Made by a program: the position numbers and the translations under genes | From: JBCCTX01 sp965263105 | Lineage (GTDB): Bacteria > Bacteroidota > Bacteroidia > J057 | Reading direction: 5' to 3' | DNA length: 64,000 nt | NCBI GenBank assembly: GCA_965263105.1 | Contig: CBDHGL010000003.1 | Coordinates: forward strand, 3,472,001-3,536,000 | Notes under the pieces: model-generated | What the model was told of the DNA's origin: nothing | The model's database searches: none | Seen by the model: only the letters and a program-made list of their open reading frames with translations | Shown here: piece after piece, positions 35,422-43,844 of the stretch | How positions within the stretch are numbered: the stretch's first letter is position 1 | Layout of the letters: every line of letters begins with the position of its first letter

Positions 35422-36222
35422 CTACCTCAGCCTCTCCCCACCATCAACGGGGATGACAGCCCCATTAATCCAGGAAGCTTCTTCCGTACACAGGAGGTAT
35501 ATTACTTTCGCGACATCTTCTGGTAAGGTTAACCGTTGAAAGGGGTTGCGCTCTCTGGCTCTTTCTTTCAGCATATCGGCTTGTGGAATCATGCGTAATG
35601 AAGGCGTATCGGTTACTCCTGCTTGAACAGCATTGGCCCTGATTCCTAAAGGAGCCAACTCTACGGCCATTTGACGTACGAGGGACTCTAAGGTAGATTT
35701 GGCTGCTGAAACTGCTCCATATCCAGGCCATACCTTTTGATTGCCCTCACTCGTCAGACCAATGACTCGAGCATCATCAGCAAATAAGTCCAATTCCAGG
35801 ATGGCCTGAGTCCATTCCCAGAGACTGGTAGCCATCGCCAGTAAGGTAATCCGGAAATCAGCCTCGCTAAGTCTTTTTTGGGGACCTTCTTCAGGATTCA
35901 TGGGATTGAGGTTTCCCTTGGCAATGGAATGTAGAAGTAGGCGGATAGAGGCCCCCTTTTTACAATATTTGGCCATTTCATCCAAAACTTCTTTTCGCGT
36001 TTCGGGCTTTAAGGCATCTTTGTTGAAATGTATGAGTTCTATTCCAAATGTGCGCAACAGGGAAAAATGCTCTTCAATTTTCCCCAACGCAGAACGCTTA
36101 TCCCGATGAAGAATACAGAGGTTGATTCCTTTTTCAGCTAACAGCCGGGCTGTAGCCAGGCCTATGCCACTCGATCCCCCCAAGATGATGGCCCAATAAT
36201 TTCTATCTCGAAAATCGTGCAT
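35422..36222 (-). CDS. FabL/FabI-like enoyl-ACP reductase (SDR family)
   Basis: A 266-residue short-chain dehydrogenase with the nucleotide motif LGGSSGIGLATA near residue 14. The catalytic pair is Tyr168 and Lys175 (YGAVSAAK), a Y-x6-K spacing used by enoyl-ACP reductases such as FabI and FabL, not the Y-x3-K of ketoreductases. The C-terminus VDGGERLR is also FabL-like. It would reduce the enoyl intermediate made by the neighbouring dehydratase. The cluster has no separate ketoreductase, so the housekeeping FabG is probably borrowed. Confidence 0.8.
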   Translation of the reverse strand: MHDFRDRNYWAIILGGSSGIGLATARLLAEKGINLCILHRDKRSALGKIEEHFSLLRTFGIELIHFNKDALKPETRKEVLDEMAKYCKKGASIRLLLHSIAKGNLNPMNPEEGPQKRLSEADFRITLLAMATSLWEWTQAILELDLFADDARVIGLTSEGNQKVWPGYGAVSAAKSTLESLVRQMAVELAPLGIRANAVQAGVTDTPSLRMIPQADMLKERARERNPFQRLTLPEDVAKVIYLLCTEEASWINGAVIPVDGGERLR

Positions 36223-36244
36223 AATTAGTCATTTGGTTATTCGG

Positions 36245-36367
36245 CCCATAGTCGATAGTCAGTGGGGTATATTTTTTGAGGTGTGAGAATTGCCCTATAC
36301 CAATTTAGAACACTCACTCCTGTTGCCTCGTTCCGCATTCTGTGGACTGTGGTCTGTCGACTATTTG
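36245..36367. repeat. Heptad-repeat element, copy C
   Basis: A left arm of three heptads (36245-36265, TCGATAG TCAGTGG) and a right arm of four reversed heptads (36340-36367, CTGTGGA CTGTGGT) flank a 74-base centre. The right arm ends 6 bases from the type III PKS stop codon. The centre shares ACTCACTCCT with copy D. Confidence 0.6.
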
Positions 36368-36373
36368 CCCTCA

Positions 36374-37435
36374 CTACTCCCACCTAAGCAATAATCGCTG
36401 TGCGGTAAAGCCCGGACCAAAGCCCAGCATGAGGCCTAGGTCTCCTTCTGTATGGGCCGTGTCAAATACTTTGTCCAATACATATAGGACTGTAGCGCTT
36501 GACAAATTTCCATATTCCTTCAATACTTCTCGCGTTTCATCAATGTGTTTCCCGACGGCATGAAGGACACTTTCTACTGCCTGAACAATTTTTTTTCCGC
36601 CGGGATGAAAAATGAAGTGCTTGATGTCTTCCAAGTGGGTATCATTTCGCTCGAGGAAGGGCTGAACAACTTCCTGAAAGTGTTCAGTGATAGCTTCAGG
36701 CAGTTGAGGTGATAGGACCATCTTGAAGCCTGAATTGCTCAATCTATACCCTAGAAGATCAATCGTATCATAGAAATGTAACATTTCTGTATCGATTATC
36801 GCGGGTTTCATTTCTTGAGAAGGGCCAAGTATAGCGCAGGCACAACCATCTCCAAAAATAGCCGCACTAACCACATTTTCCATGGAAAAGTCTTCATGCT
36901 GAAAGTTACTGGTGGGAGATTCTACTGCGATGACTGCAGCATATTTATCCGGTTGACTTTTGAGAAGATTTTGCCCATAAATAAGGGCCGAAGCTCCTGC
37001 TGCACATCCCATTTCTGTAACGGGAAGGCGCATAATATCTTGGCGTAATTTTAATCGATTGATGAGATAGGCGTCCAAAGAGGGAATCATATAACCCGTG
37101 CAACTGGTTGTGATGATGATATCCAGATCTTCTGGCTTGATCTGTGCTCTTTCCAAGGCCTCTGAAAGGGCCTTTTCTGCAAGCTCAACGGATTTCTCCA
37201 TGTATAGCGAGTTTTTTTCTTCAAATGAGGTGCTCCGAAACACTTCGTCAATATCCATAATGGAATATCTCCTGTCTACTTCAGCGTATTTGAAGATTCG
37301 GAGGATTTTCTTTTGAGTTCTCTCAGGTTGATCCTTGATCCATGCTTTGATATGGCTTAGACTTTCTTCAGTCGTTCGACTAAAAGGGGGTAAGGCTTTG
37401 GCAACGGATAAAATTTTAGGATGGGTAAGGTTCAT
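36374..37435 (-). CDS. Type III polyketide synthase
   Basis: A 353-residue chalcone-synthase-fold enzyme that condenses an acyl starter with malonyl-CoA and cyclises the product. The Cys-His-Asn triad is complete: Cys144 (TEMGCAAGASA), His277 (FIFHPGGKKI) and Asn310 (EYGNLSSATV). The C-terminal GFGPGFTAQ loop is typical. It overlaps the methyltransferase gene by 20 bases. With the methyltransferase and FAD oxidoreductase it resembles alkylresorcinol/alkylquinone systems such as SrsA-SrsB-SrsC of Streptomyces (family analogy). Confidence 0.95.
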   Translation of the reverse strand: MNLTHPKILSVAKALPPFSRTTEESLSHIKAWIKDQPERTQKKILRIFKYAEVDRRYSIMDIDEVFRSTSFEEKNSLYMEKSVELAEKALSEALERAQIKPEDLDIIITTSCTGYMIPSLDAYLINRLKLRQDIMRLPVTEMGCAAGASALIYGQNLLKSQPDKYAAVIAVESPTSNFQHEDFSMENVVSAAIFGDGCACAILGPSQEMKPAIIDTEMLHFYDTIDLLGYRLSNSGFKMVLSPQLPEAITEHFQEVVQPFLERNDTHLEDIKHFIFHPGGKKIVQAVESVLHAVGKHIDETREVLKEYGNLSSATVLYVLDKVFDTAHTEGDLGLMLGFGPGFTAQRLLLRWE

Positions 37436-38153
37436 GAGGGTAAATTACTAATTGATGGCGAAAAGCCCAGCGCCAGCTAATTTCTCTTCGAGAAGAAGGA
37501 AGGAAATGCAGGAGTTTTTTCCAATCTCTTTGAGTAAAACCCTTTCGAATGGAAAGGCTTCCGTCCTTTCTTACCATAGGAGATGCTCCCAAAATTCTGG
37601 TGATGATTTGATATAGGATATATGGAATAGGATGTCGCTGAAGATCGTTGATCAAAATAGCGGATTGTACCTGTTGGCACCACAGAGGTAGGTAGGTCCT
37701 TAGGGTCTCAGTGGGAAAATGGTGAAGTACTAGGTTAAAGGTAAGGATATCACAGGAAATGTCGAGTAGGGTGTTCGAAAAGATATCTCCTTGAATCACT
37801 TCCACTTCCCGGTAAGACTGGAGTTGACTTTGGGCAAACTTAACCGTAAAAGCATTTGCATCTATACCGATAAACTTCATGGAAATGCCTTCGGCACGGG
37901 CCCAATCAGCCATCACCTTAAGGGTGTCTCCCCCTCCACACCCTGCGTCTACTAATAGGAATTCTCGTGAGCGTTCATCAAAAAATCCCATTTTTTTAAG
38001 TCGTTTCAATCCACCGATGGTGACCTTATGTCCGCCAAGAAAGGCATTGATCGTTTTAAGTTGCTCCAAGGCAGTGACGAGTTCAGGACCCTCTAAGTCG
38101 AGGTCATCCATTTGCTCACTTTCTAAGGACCGATGTGAAAAATTCGGTAGCAT
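37416..38153 (-). CDS. SAM-dependent class I methyltransferase of the PKS cluster
   Basis: A 245-residue methyltransferase with the SAM-binding motif LLVDAGCGGGDTL near residues 65-77, the acidic strand-2 end FIGIDANAF and the strand-4 region DILTFNLVLHHF. It most likely methylates a hydroxyl or ring carbon of the polyketide. Its 3' end overlaps the start of the type III PKS gene by 20 bases, and it begins 31 bases after the FAD oxidoreductase stop, so all three are one transcript. Confidence 0.88.
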   Translation of the reverse strand: MLPNFSHRSLESEQMDDLDLEGPELVTALEQLKTINAFLGGHKVTIGGLKRLKKMGFFDERSREFLLVDAGCGGGDTLKVMADWARAEGISMKFIGIDANAFTVKFAQSQLQSYREVEVIQGDIFSNTLLDISCDILTFNLVLHHFPTETLRTYLPLWCQQVQSAILINDLQRHPIPYILYQIITRILGASPMVRKDGSLSIRKGFTQRDWKKLLHFLPSSRREISWRWAFRHQLVIYPHEPYPS

Positions 38154-38184
38154 ATTGAAGAGAACCCAGTTAGGCTCATTTAGT

Positions 38185-39309
38185 TTAGGAAGAAATAGGA
38201 TGACCGTGGGTTTTGCGGATAATTGTTCCTGTCAAGCTAGGAAGACGCCTAATTAGTGGTAAGGCAAGTTCAGATAGGTGGGGAAGGAAAAAGGTGCCTT
38301 GGAGCATTTTTCCAACCTTAAGTCGAGTCCCAAAGCTTTGTTTCCATCTGGTTTGATAACTTTTCTCTAGCTCGGAACGGGAATAGTGCCCATTAAAATA
38401 GCCCTCTATGCATTCTGCTGCTATTTTAGCTGAGTGAATAGCCATCGCCATTCCGTTTCCACAAAGGGGGCTGATTAAGCCTGCTGAATCCCCGACCATG
38501 AGAATATGTTGGTCGACTACTGGCTTAGTAGCAAAGGAGATATTGCTTATCACCAAGGGGTTTATGTACAAGGATTGACTGTTCTCCATAAAGTCCTTGA
38601 GGAAGGGATTTTTTGTTAAAATGGATTGTTCCATCTGGTCTATAGATCCTGCTCGCTTGAGTTGGGAAGTATGAACCAGGTAGCACATGTTGACCTTATT
38701 GTCCTCAATTTGAGAGATTCCGCAATATCCTCTTGGGAATAAATGAAGAGCAATTAAGTCTGCTGGAAAACTTCCCTCCCGATGGTATTTTACCCCTACG
38801 AAGGCTGCCTTTTTTGATATGAATCGCCGTTTGATCAAGTGATCTATTCTAGATCGTTTGCCGTGGGCACCTATTAGGACTCGGGCTTGCCAGGATTGAT
38901 GAGAGGAATTTCTCAAAGTAAAGAGCTCAGAATTATACTCAATACCTGAGATAGTAGTTTTCTCAAAAACCTCTACACCAGATTTTAAGGCTAATTGATA
39001 TAAGGCATGGTCTAAAAAATGTCTGCTTATGCCTATTCCCCCCAGGGGTAAGTGGCTTTCCATGGATTTACCAGATAGGCTAGTCAGCAGTAAGCGACTG
39101 ATTTGACTGGGTTTCCTGGGGCTGATTTGTAAGCCTAACTGCTCAAAATAACTAAGTACCTCCTTGGATACGTACTCCCCACAAACTTTATGAAAGGGGT
39201 AGCTTTTTTTTTCAAAGAGGGCTACTTGAAAGCCTTTTTGTGCCAATTGGATAGAGGCTACCAAGCCCCCAAGGCCTCCGCCAATGATGGCAACGTCGTA
39301 GGTAAGCAT
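38185..39309 (-). CDS. FAD-dependent oxidoreductase (geranylgeranyl-reductase/hydroxylase family)
   Basis: A 374-residue flavoprotein with the N-terminal FAD motif DVAIIGGGLGGLVASIQLA, the segment HKVCGEYVSKEV, and a second FAD contact ILMVGDSAGLISPLCGNGM. These mark the FixC/geranylgeranyl reductase or aromatic hydroxylase group. In similar type III PKS clusters such an enzyme hydroxylates the resorcinol ring to give a quinone, so that is the proposed role (inference). It is the first gene of the cluster and is divergent from the MbnP-like gene. Confidence 0.87.
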   Translation of the reverse strand: MLTYDVAIIGGGLGGLVASIQLAQKGFQVALFEKKSYPFHKVCGEYVSKEVLSYFEQLGLQISPRKPSQISRLLLTSLSGKSMESHLPLGGIGISRHFLDHALYQLALKSGVEVFEKTTISGIEYNSELFTLRNSSHQSWQARVLIGAHGKRSRIDHLIKRRFISKKAAFVGVKYHREGSFPADLIALHLFPRGYCGISQIEDNKVNMCYLVHTSQLKRAGSIDQMEQSILTKNPFLKDFMENSQSLYINPLVISNISFATKPVVDQHILMVGDSAGLISPLCGNGMAMAIHSAKIAAECIEGYFNGHYSRSELEKSYQTRWKQSFGTRLKVGKMLQGTFFLPHLSELALPLIRRLPSLTGTIIRKTHGHPISS

Positions 39310-39435
39310 GTTCTACTAAGAAATGATTTTTATCACTAATTTCAAATAAAACAAAACCGCTTAGATCGACTTAGTACTATAGAATAGGATTGAAAAATTT
39401 CTTAAGTGATAGTAAATTCATCAAAAAAATTGTCA

Positions 39436-40263
39436 ATGAAGCAATTCATCCCTTTTTTACTATATGCCTTGTTAATATCATTTTCGCTAACATCTTGCGA
39501 GGATAATAATAGAGATACCCCCAGTCCACAGGTGGATGGAGACGGTATTTTCGAGTTTAACGTTGTTACTCGAATAGACGGAGAAAGCTTTGTCCCTGGT
39601 GTGGTGTATAAATCCGTTCAAAACCGAGATTTTTTTGTGAATCGGCTGAAGGTTTACTTTTCAGATATCACTCTCATCGATGAGCAAGACCAAGAGACCG
39701 TTCTCTCAGAAATAGAGCTATTTGATTTGACCCAAGCCGGTGCCCAGAAAGTATTTCATGGGGAAGGTTCTTACAAGCAATATGAAGTACCTGCCAAGAA
39801 CTATAAAGGAGTCAAATTCGGAATAGGAGTCTCTAAGCGCTTCAATCATATGGATCCGGCGGAGTTTGCTCCAGAGCATCCCCTAAGTGTCTTTAATGAA
39901 ATGCATTGGAATTGGGCCGCAGGATACCGATTCATGGTATTTGAAGGAAAAATAGACTCTAGCCTCACAGCAGATGGAGTTGAGTTAGCAAAAGACTTTA
40001 TATACCATATAGGCTTGGATACCCTTTATAGGGAGATTGAGATTATGGATTCAGATTTGGCCTTCAGTGTTCCAAAGGGAGATGAGCTTCAGTATGTCAT
40101 TGAATTGGACCTCAATCGAATGTTCTTTAGAGAAGGGGATACCCTCAATATTTTGGAAAAGCCAACGAGCCATTCTGTACCTCCCGGGTCAGATGATTTT
40201 AATACGGCCCAAAAACTCATTGATAATTTAGTGGAAAATTCCTTGTTCAAGGTTCCTTTATAG
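39436..40263 (+). CDS. MbnP-family copper-binding lipoprotein
   Basis: A 275-residue lipoprotein (lipobox SLTSC, Cys21). It carries the MbnP-like motif MHWNWAAGYRFMVFEG (about 156-171). In the known family, the tryptophan of the copper-binding site is oxidised to kynurenine by a partner diheme enzyme, MbnH. The partner is encoded 6 bases downstream. The chosen start (39436) gives a clean lipoprotein signal; the frame is open ten codons further upstream. A role in copper handling in the periplasm or outer membrane is likely but is inferred from family and context. Confidence 0.85.
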   Translation: MKQFIPFLLYALLISFSLTSCEDNNRDTPSPQVDGDGIFEFNVVTRIDGESFVPGVVYKSVQNRDFFVNRLKVYFSDITLIDEQDQETVLSEIELFDLTQAGAQKVFHGEGSYKQYEVPAKNYKGVKFGIGVSKRFNHMDPAEFAPEHPLSVFNEMHWNWAAGYRFMVFEGKIDSSLTADGVELAKDFIYHIGLDTLYREIEIMDSDLAFSVPKGDELQYVIELDLNRMFFREGDTLNILEKPTSHSVPPGSDDFNTAQKLIDNLVENSLFKVPL

Positions 40264-40269
40264 TTTTTT

Positions 40270-41313
40270 ATGTATAGAAGGGATTGGAATTTGTTGTTGA
40301 TAGGAACCTTTCTGGTGTCTTTATTTGCCTGCCAGGGAGAAGTTGACCTACCTCAGGTGAACAGAGGAGGGCTATCATTGGAATTACCCGATCATTTTCC
40401 TCAAAACTTGTCTCCCTATTTATCAGATGAAAACCCCTTAACCCAGGCCAAAGTAAACCTGGGAAGAAAGTTGTTTTTTGATCCCAGTTTATCCATTGAT
40501 TCAACAGTTTCATGTGCTTCCTGTCACAAACCCGAACTAGCCTTTACAGATGGGAGAAGCAAAAGTATGGGAGTTGATGGGAGGGTGGGCCTGCGCAATG
40601 CACCCACTCTTGCTAATGTACTATTCGGCCAATCCTTCTTTTGGCATGGGAGTTCTCCCACTTTGGAACGTCAGGTCATTTTTCCTTTGGAAGACGAGGC
40701 TGAAATGGCTAATAGTTTCCCGGAAATTATTAGCCGCCTAGAAGCTGATCCAGAATATGTGGAAATGTTTGAACAAGCTTTTGGAGAGTCTCCCATGCCT
40801 GACAACCTTACAGATGCCATAGCCTCATTTGAGCGTATCTTATTGAGTTATCAATCTCCCTACGATAAGTTCTTGGGGGGAGACTCCTTAGCCCTTACGA
40901 CTTCTCAATTGCGTGGACTTACCTTATTCAATGGAGAGAAGGCAGAATGCTTTCACTGCCACAATCCCGCTTTTCTTTTTACAGATGAGAGTTTTAAAAA
41001 TAATGGTCTTTACGAAGTATATTCGGATCCTGGCCGTTGGGAAGTATCGGGAAGAGAAGAGGATCGAGGCAAATTTAAAGTTCCTACCCTACGGAATATT
41101 GCCCTTACTGCTCCTTATATGCATGACGGGAGCCTTAGTACCTTAGAAGAGGTAATAGACCATTATGCAAGTGGGGGTAAAAATCACCCCAATAAAGCAC
41201 CAGAAATTAGGCGTTTCATTTTGAGTGAAACGGAAAAAGAAGATTTGATAAATTTTCTGGAATCCTTGACTGACCCTGAATTTGTAAATAATCCGTTATT
41301 ACGAAATAATTAA
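40270..41313 (+). CDS. MauG/MbnH-type diheme cytochrome c peroxidase
   Basis: A 347-residue exported lipoprotein (LFAC, Cys21) with two c-type haem motifs: CASCH at 82-86 and CFHCH at 227-231. A C-terminal MHDGSL motif gives a conserved residue near the haems. This matches the MauG/CcpA family; the pairing with an MbnP gene marks it as MbnH-like, which oxidises a tryptophan of its partner. A plain peroxidase role cannot be excluded. The two genes are 6 bases apart and form one transcript. Confidence 0.88.
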   Translation: MYRRDWNLLLIGTFLVSLFACQGEVDLPQVNRGGLSLELPDHFPQNLSPYLSDENPLTQAKVNLGRKLFFDPSLSIDSTVSCASCHKPELAFTDGRSKSMGVDGRVGLRNAPTLANVLFGQSFFWHGSSPTLERQVIFPLEDEAEMANSFPEIISRLEADPEYVEMFEQAFGESPMPDNLTDAIASFERILLSYQSPYDKFLGGDSLALTTSQLRGLTLFNGEKAECFHCHNPAFLFTDESFKNNGLYEVYSDPGRWEVSGREEDRGKFKVPTLRNIALTAPYMHDGSLSTLEEVIDHYASGGKNHPNKAPEIRRFILSETEKEDLINFLESLTDPEFVNNPLLRNN

Positions 41314-41760
41314 AATAATTAATTTAGGATTAAATTTTATTTATATTTTACTGGAATCGTTTTTGTGAATATATTTATTTGACTATCAATTGTTTATTAC
41401 TGATAGGTGCCTTCCTCATTTCGATTTCCCCAATTAAACTTTCCTTATTTCCCAATCAAGGAATGTTTTTTTTATGGTTTTTTTCTTGCATTGTTATCCA
41501 AATGTTAATAAATTGTAATTAAACACCATGAATATTTGAGCACCCTACCCAATTTAGGCCTCCATCGGGAAGTCTATTGGTAGGATGGGAGATTCTCTCG
41601 AACAAAATTGAGAGCTGGAGGGCTTATTTCAACTATTTCAACTTCGACTAGGATAGATTTCGTGGCGTGATAGCATTCAGGCCTCGAATAAAGAAGCTCA
41701 TATTTTTAAAACTTATGGAATACCATAAATGTGATAGAGGAGAGATTTTTAAAAAGTGAT
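41314..41760. other. Intergenic stretch, no gene seen
   Basis: About 450 AT-rich bases between the MbnH-like gene and the TPR gene. No reading frame of note and no strong hairpin followed by a T run was found. It likely holds the promoter of the TPR gene, but no clear TAnnTTTG box with a spaced TTTG was recognised. Confidence 0.4.
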
Positions 41761-43014
41761 ATGTTTCGATTTTTCATAGTACTCTTGGTTTCTTTGCTCT
41801 CCGTGAATGTTGTATGGAGCCAGCATGCAATAAAGCTTTCCGATGTACCTGGGCTATTTGATTACCAGAAAGTAGACTTAAAACCTAGCCCCCTCAATCA
41901 GAATTTAGTGCGAAAAGCGATAGGATACCCTTCAAAGGCGATAAAGGAGGGCATAGAGGGGAAGGTATTTTGTAGGGTACTGGTAGATGACAAGGGCAAT
42001 TACATAAAGCATAAACTGACGCGGGTTGACCACCCTTTGTTGGGGAAAGCGGTAAATGGCAAGGTCCATTTTCTCAAATTTACCCCTGCCTTTATTAAAC
42101 GTCGTTCTGTGAGTGCCTGGGTAAATGTAGTTTTTTCCTTCAGGGAGAAAGACCAACACTTAGAGTTTGACCGAGTGAAATTAGTTTCTCCTCTTTCTCG
42201 AAAGCTGAATAATCCCCTGAAAAGGGCTTCATATTTTCAATCGGAAGGCCAAATGGCTTTGGAAGAGGAAAATTATCGGGCGGCTGTTCGGATGTTTTCT
42301 CAGGTGATAGAAATAGGAAAAGAACATCATAAGAAAGCCTCTTTCAAAAAATTATCTCTAGCTGCATACAGCGCAAGGGGAAAAGTCTATTCTTTCCAAG
42401 GAGACTTTGAGCAGGCAATCAAAGACTATACAGAGGCTATAGGACTAGCTCAGACTGGCCTAAAGAAACAAAACGATGTTCAGATTCAATTACTCTTCTT
42501 ATACCAAACGCGCGCCTATCTCTATCTTTCAAGAGGGGAGCCATATGAGGCCCTAGAAGATTTAAGACGTGTTGAACAAACGGCTAGCGAAAAAATATAT
42601 ACAATAGATGCATTGTTGGCTGAAGTATATTTGGAATTGGAAGAATGGGAAAAAGCCCAAGAGAAATTAGCAGAAACTCAATTGGGAATGGATAGTGCTT
42701 CTGAAGAACTTTCTTCGGAGTTTCAAGCCTATGTTTACTTGCTTAAAGGGATTCTCCAAATCCAGCAAAATACATATGAAGAGGCTTTTGCCTCGCTTCA
42801 AGAGTCTATAAACCTTCAGGCGGCCAACCCCATAGCTTATTTTTATAAAGGTTTGGCTATATGGCAGCTTGAAGGGAAGCAACACGTTTGTGAAAACATG
42901 CAAATTGCTATAGATCTAGGGCTTTCTGGGAATCGTTTGACTCAGGCAGAAAAACTTCTTATTGAAACGAATTGCCATCCGGAGTACAGTTGGAATAAAA
43001 TAGAGGGGAGATAA
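41761..43014 (+). CDS. Exported TonB_C-TPR protein
   Basis: A 417-residue protein with a signal peptide (MFRFFIVLLVSLLSVNVVWSQ) at the chosen start 41761; the frame opens ten codons earlier. Residues about 45-130 match a TonB C-terminal domain (AIKEGIEGKVFCRVLVDDKG). About 155-400 are tetratricopeptide repeats (YSFQGDFEQAIKDYTEAIGLA, YEEAFASLQESINLQ). Having the TonB_C domain at the N-terminal side, without a membrane-anchored Pro-rich linker, is unlike a classical TonB. It probably works as a periplasmic scaffold. Function unknown. Confidence 0.8.
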   Translation: MFRFFIVLLVSLLSVNVVWSQHAIKLSDVPGLFDYQKVDLKPSPLNQNLVRKAIGYPSKAIKEGIEGKVFCRVLVDDKGNYIKHKLTRVDHPLLGKAVNGKVHFLKFTPAFIKRRSVSAWVNVVFSFREKDQHLEFDRVKLVSPLSRKLNNPLKRASYFQSEGQMALEEENYRAAVRMFSQVIEIGKEHHKKASFKKLSLAAYSARGKVYSFQGDFEQAIKDYTEAIGLAQTGLKKQNDVQIQLLFLYQTRAYLYLSRGEPYEALEDLRRVEQTASEKIYTIDALLAEVYLELEEWEKAQEKLAETQLGMDSASEELSSEFQAYVYLLKGILQIQQNTYEEAFASLQESINLQAANPIAYFYKGLAIWQLEGKQHVCENMQIAIDLGLSGNRLTQAEKLLIETNCHPEYSWNKIEGR

Positions 43015-43073
43015 GCCCTTGTCCCCTTTTTTCAAAGATAATTCCTTTGCGTCCCTGTTTCAGCCCAAACTTC

Positions 43074-43745
43074 CTATTTTATATACCTAGCACCGTAAGA
43101 TGGGAAGGCATGCAAGGCACTCAACGAGGTTTTGTTAGGTTTAGAGTTGGGAAAATCAGGAACCCAATCGGGTTTTACTTTCCCTCTGACATCAGCCGTA
43201 AAATTTGGTCTACCTCTAAATCCTCCTGGAGTTTTTCGAGCAAGTTCATAACTTTCTTTATTTAAGATCGAATTCCCTTGAAAGGCACCATATCTTACAT
43301 AAAGGTTAGCTGCAATTTTTTTTTCTCCTCTAATGACGGGCCCGGTATACGTTACAAGTCTTGGTCGTAATTCATCAATTATTTCCCACGCCTGCTTTAC
43401 TGAAATTGGGTAAATGGTAATAAACTTACCATCCAGGTCATCTGGGAGGGGTCCCGTCCGGGAAATTTGAGAGTGAAGAAGCGTAAGGGGTTTTTCAACG
43501 AGTTTATGGCCTACTTTGAATCTTTGAATTATAGGTAAAAGGAGATCAGCAACCTTCTGACAATCATCTGGGTAGGCACTTATATGAATTTTCCAACCTT
43601 CTGCGGGCATTTTATAGCTGGTACCTGTTTCATGATAACCTAAAAAAACAGATCCCGGCATTTTCATATATCCAGGTCCTGGATTTACTGAAAAATTTGA
43701 GAGATTAACGGCTTTCCGTTTGGGAAGATGAGTTGGGTCGGACAT
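43074..43745 (-). CDS. Free-standing LanKC N-terminal-type (lyase-like) domain protein
   Basis: A 223-residue protein that matches the N-terminal domain of class III lanthipeptide synthetases (LanKC/RamC type), with no kinase or cyclase domain attached. The matching motifs are EGWKIHISAYPDD (50-61), GKFITIYP (106-113), LYVRYGAF (148-155) and WVPDFP near the C-terminus. In full-length enzymes this region eliminates phosphate from phosphoSer/Thr. Lys52/His54, Lys107 and Arg151 would be the active-site residues (inferred from motif position). No precursor peptide or cyclase gene is seen nearby. The neighbour upstream is a ferredoxin-CDGSH gene. Function unknown. Confidence 0.7.
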   Translation of the reverse strand: MSDPTHLPKRKAVNLSNFSVNPGPGYMKMPGSVFLGYHETGTSYKMPAEGWKIHISAYPDDCQKVADLLLPIIQRFKVGHKLVEKPLTLLHSQISRTGPLPDDLDGKFITIYPISVKQAWEIIDELRPRLVTYTGPVIRGEKKIAANLYVRYGAFQGNSILNKESYELARKTPGGFRGRPNFTADVRGKVKPDWVPDFPNSKPNKTSLSALHAFPSYGARYIK

Positions 43746-43844
43746 GGTGTTGAGGGGTTATATAGATTAATATTGTGGGAAAAAAGGTACAAAAATTACA
43801 AAGGGTAAAAAAGTTTAATCTGGGTTAAATAATACACGGAATAA

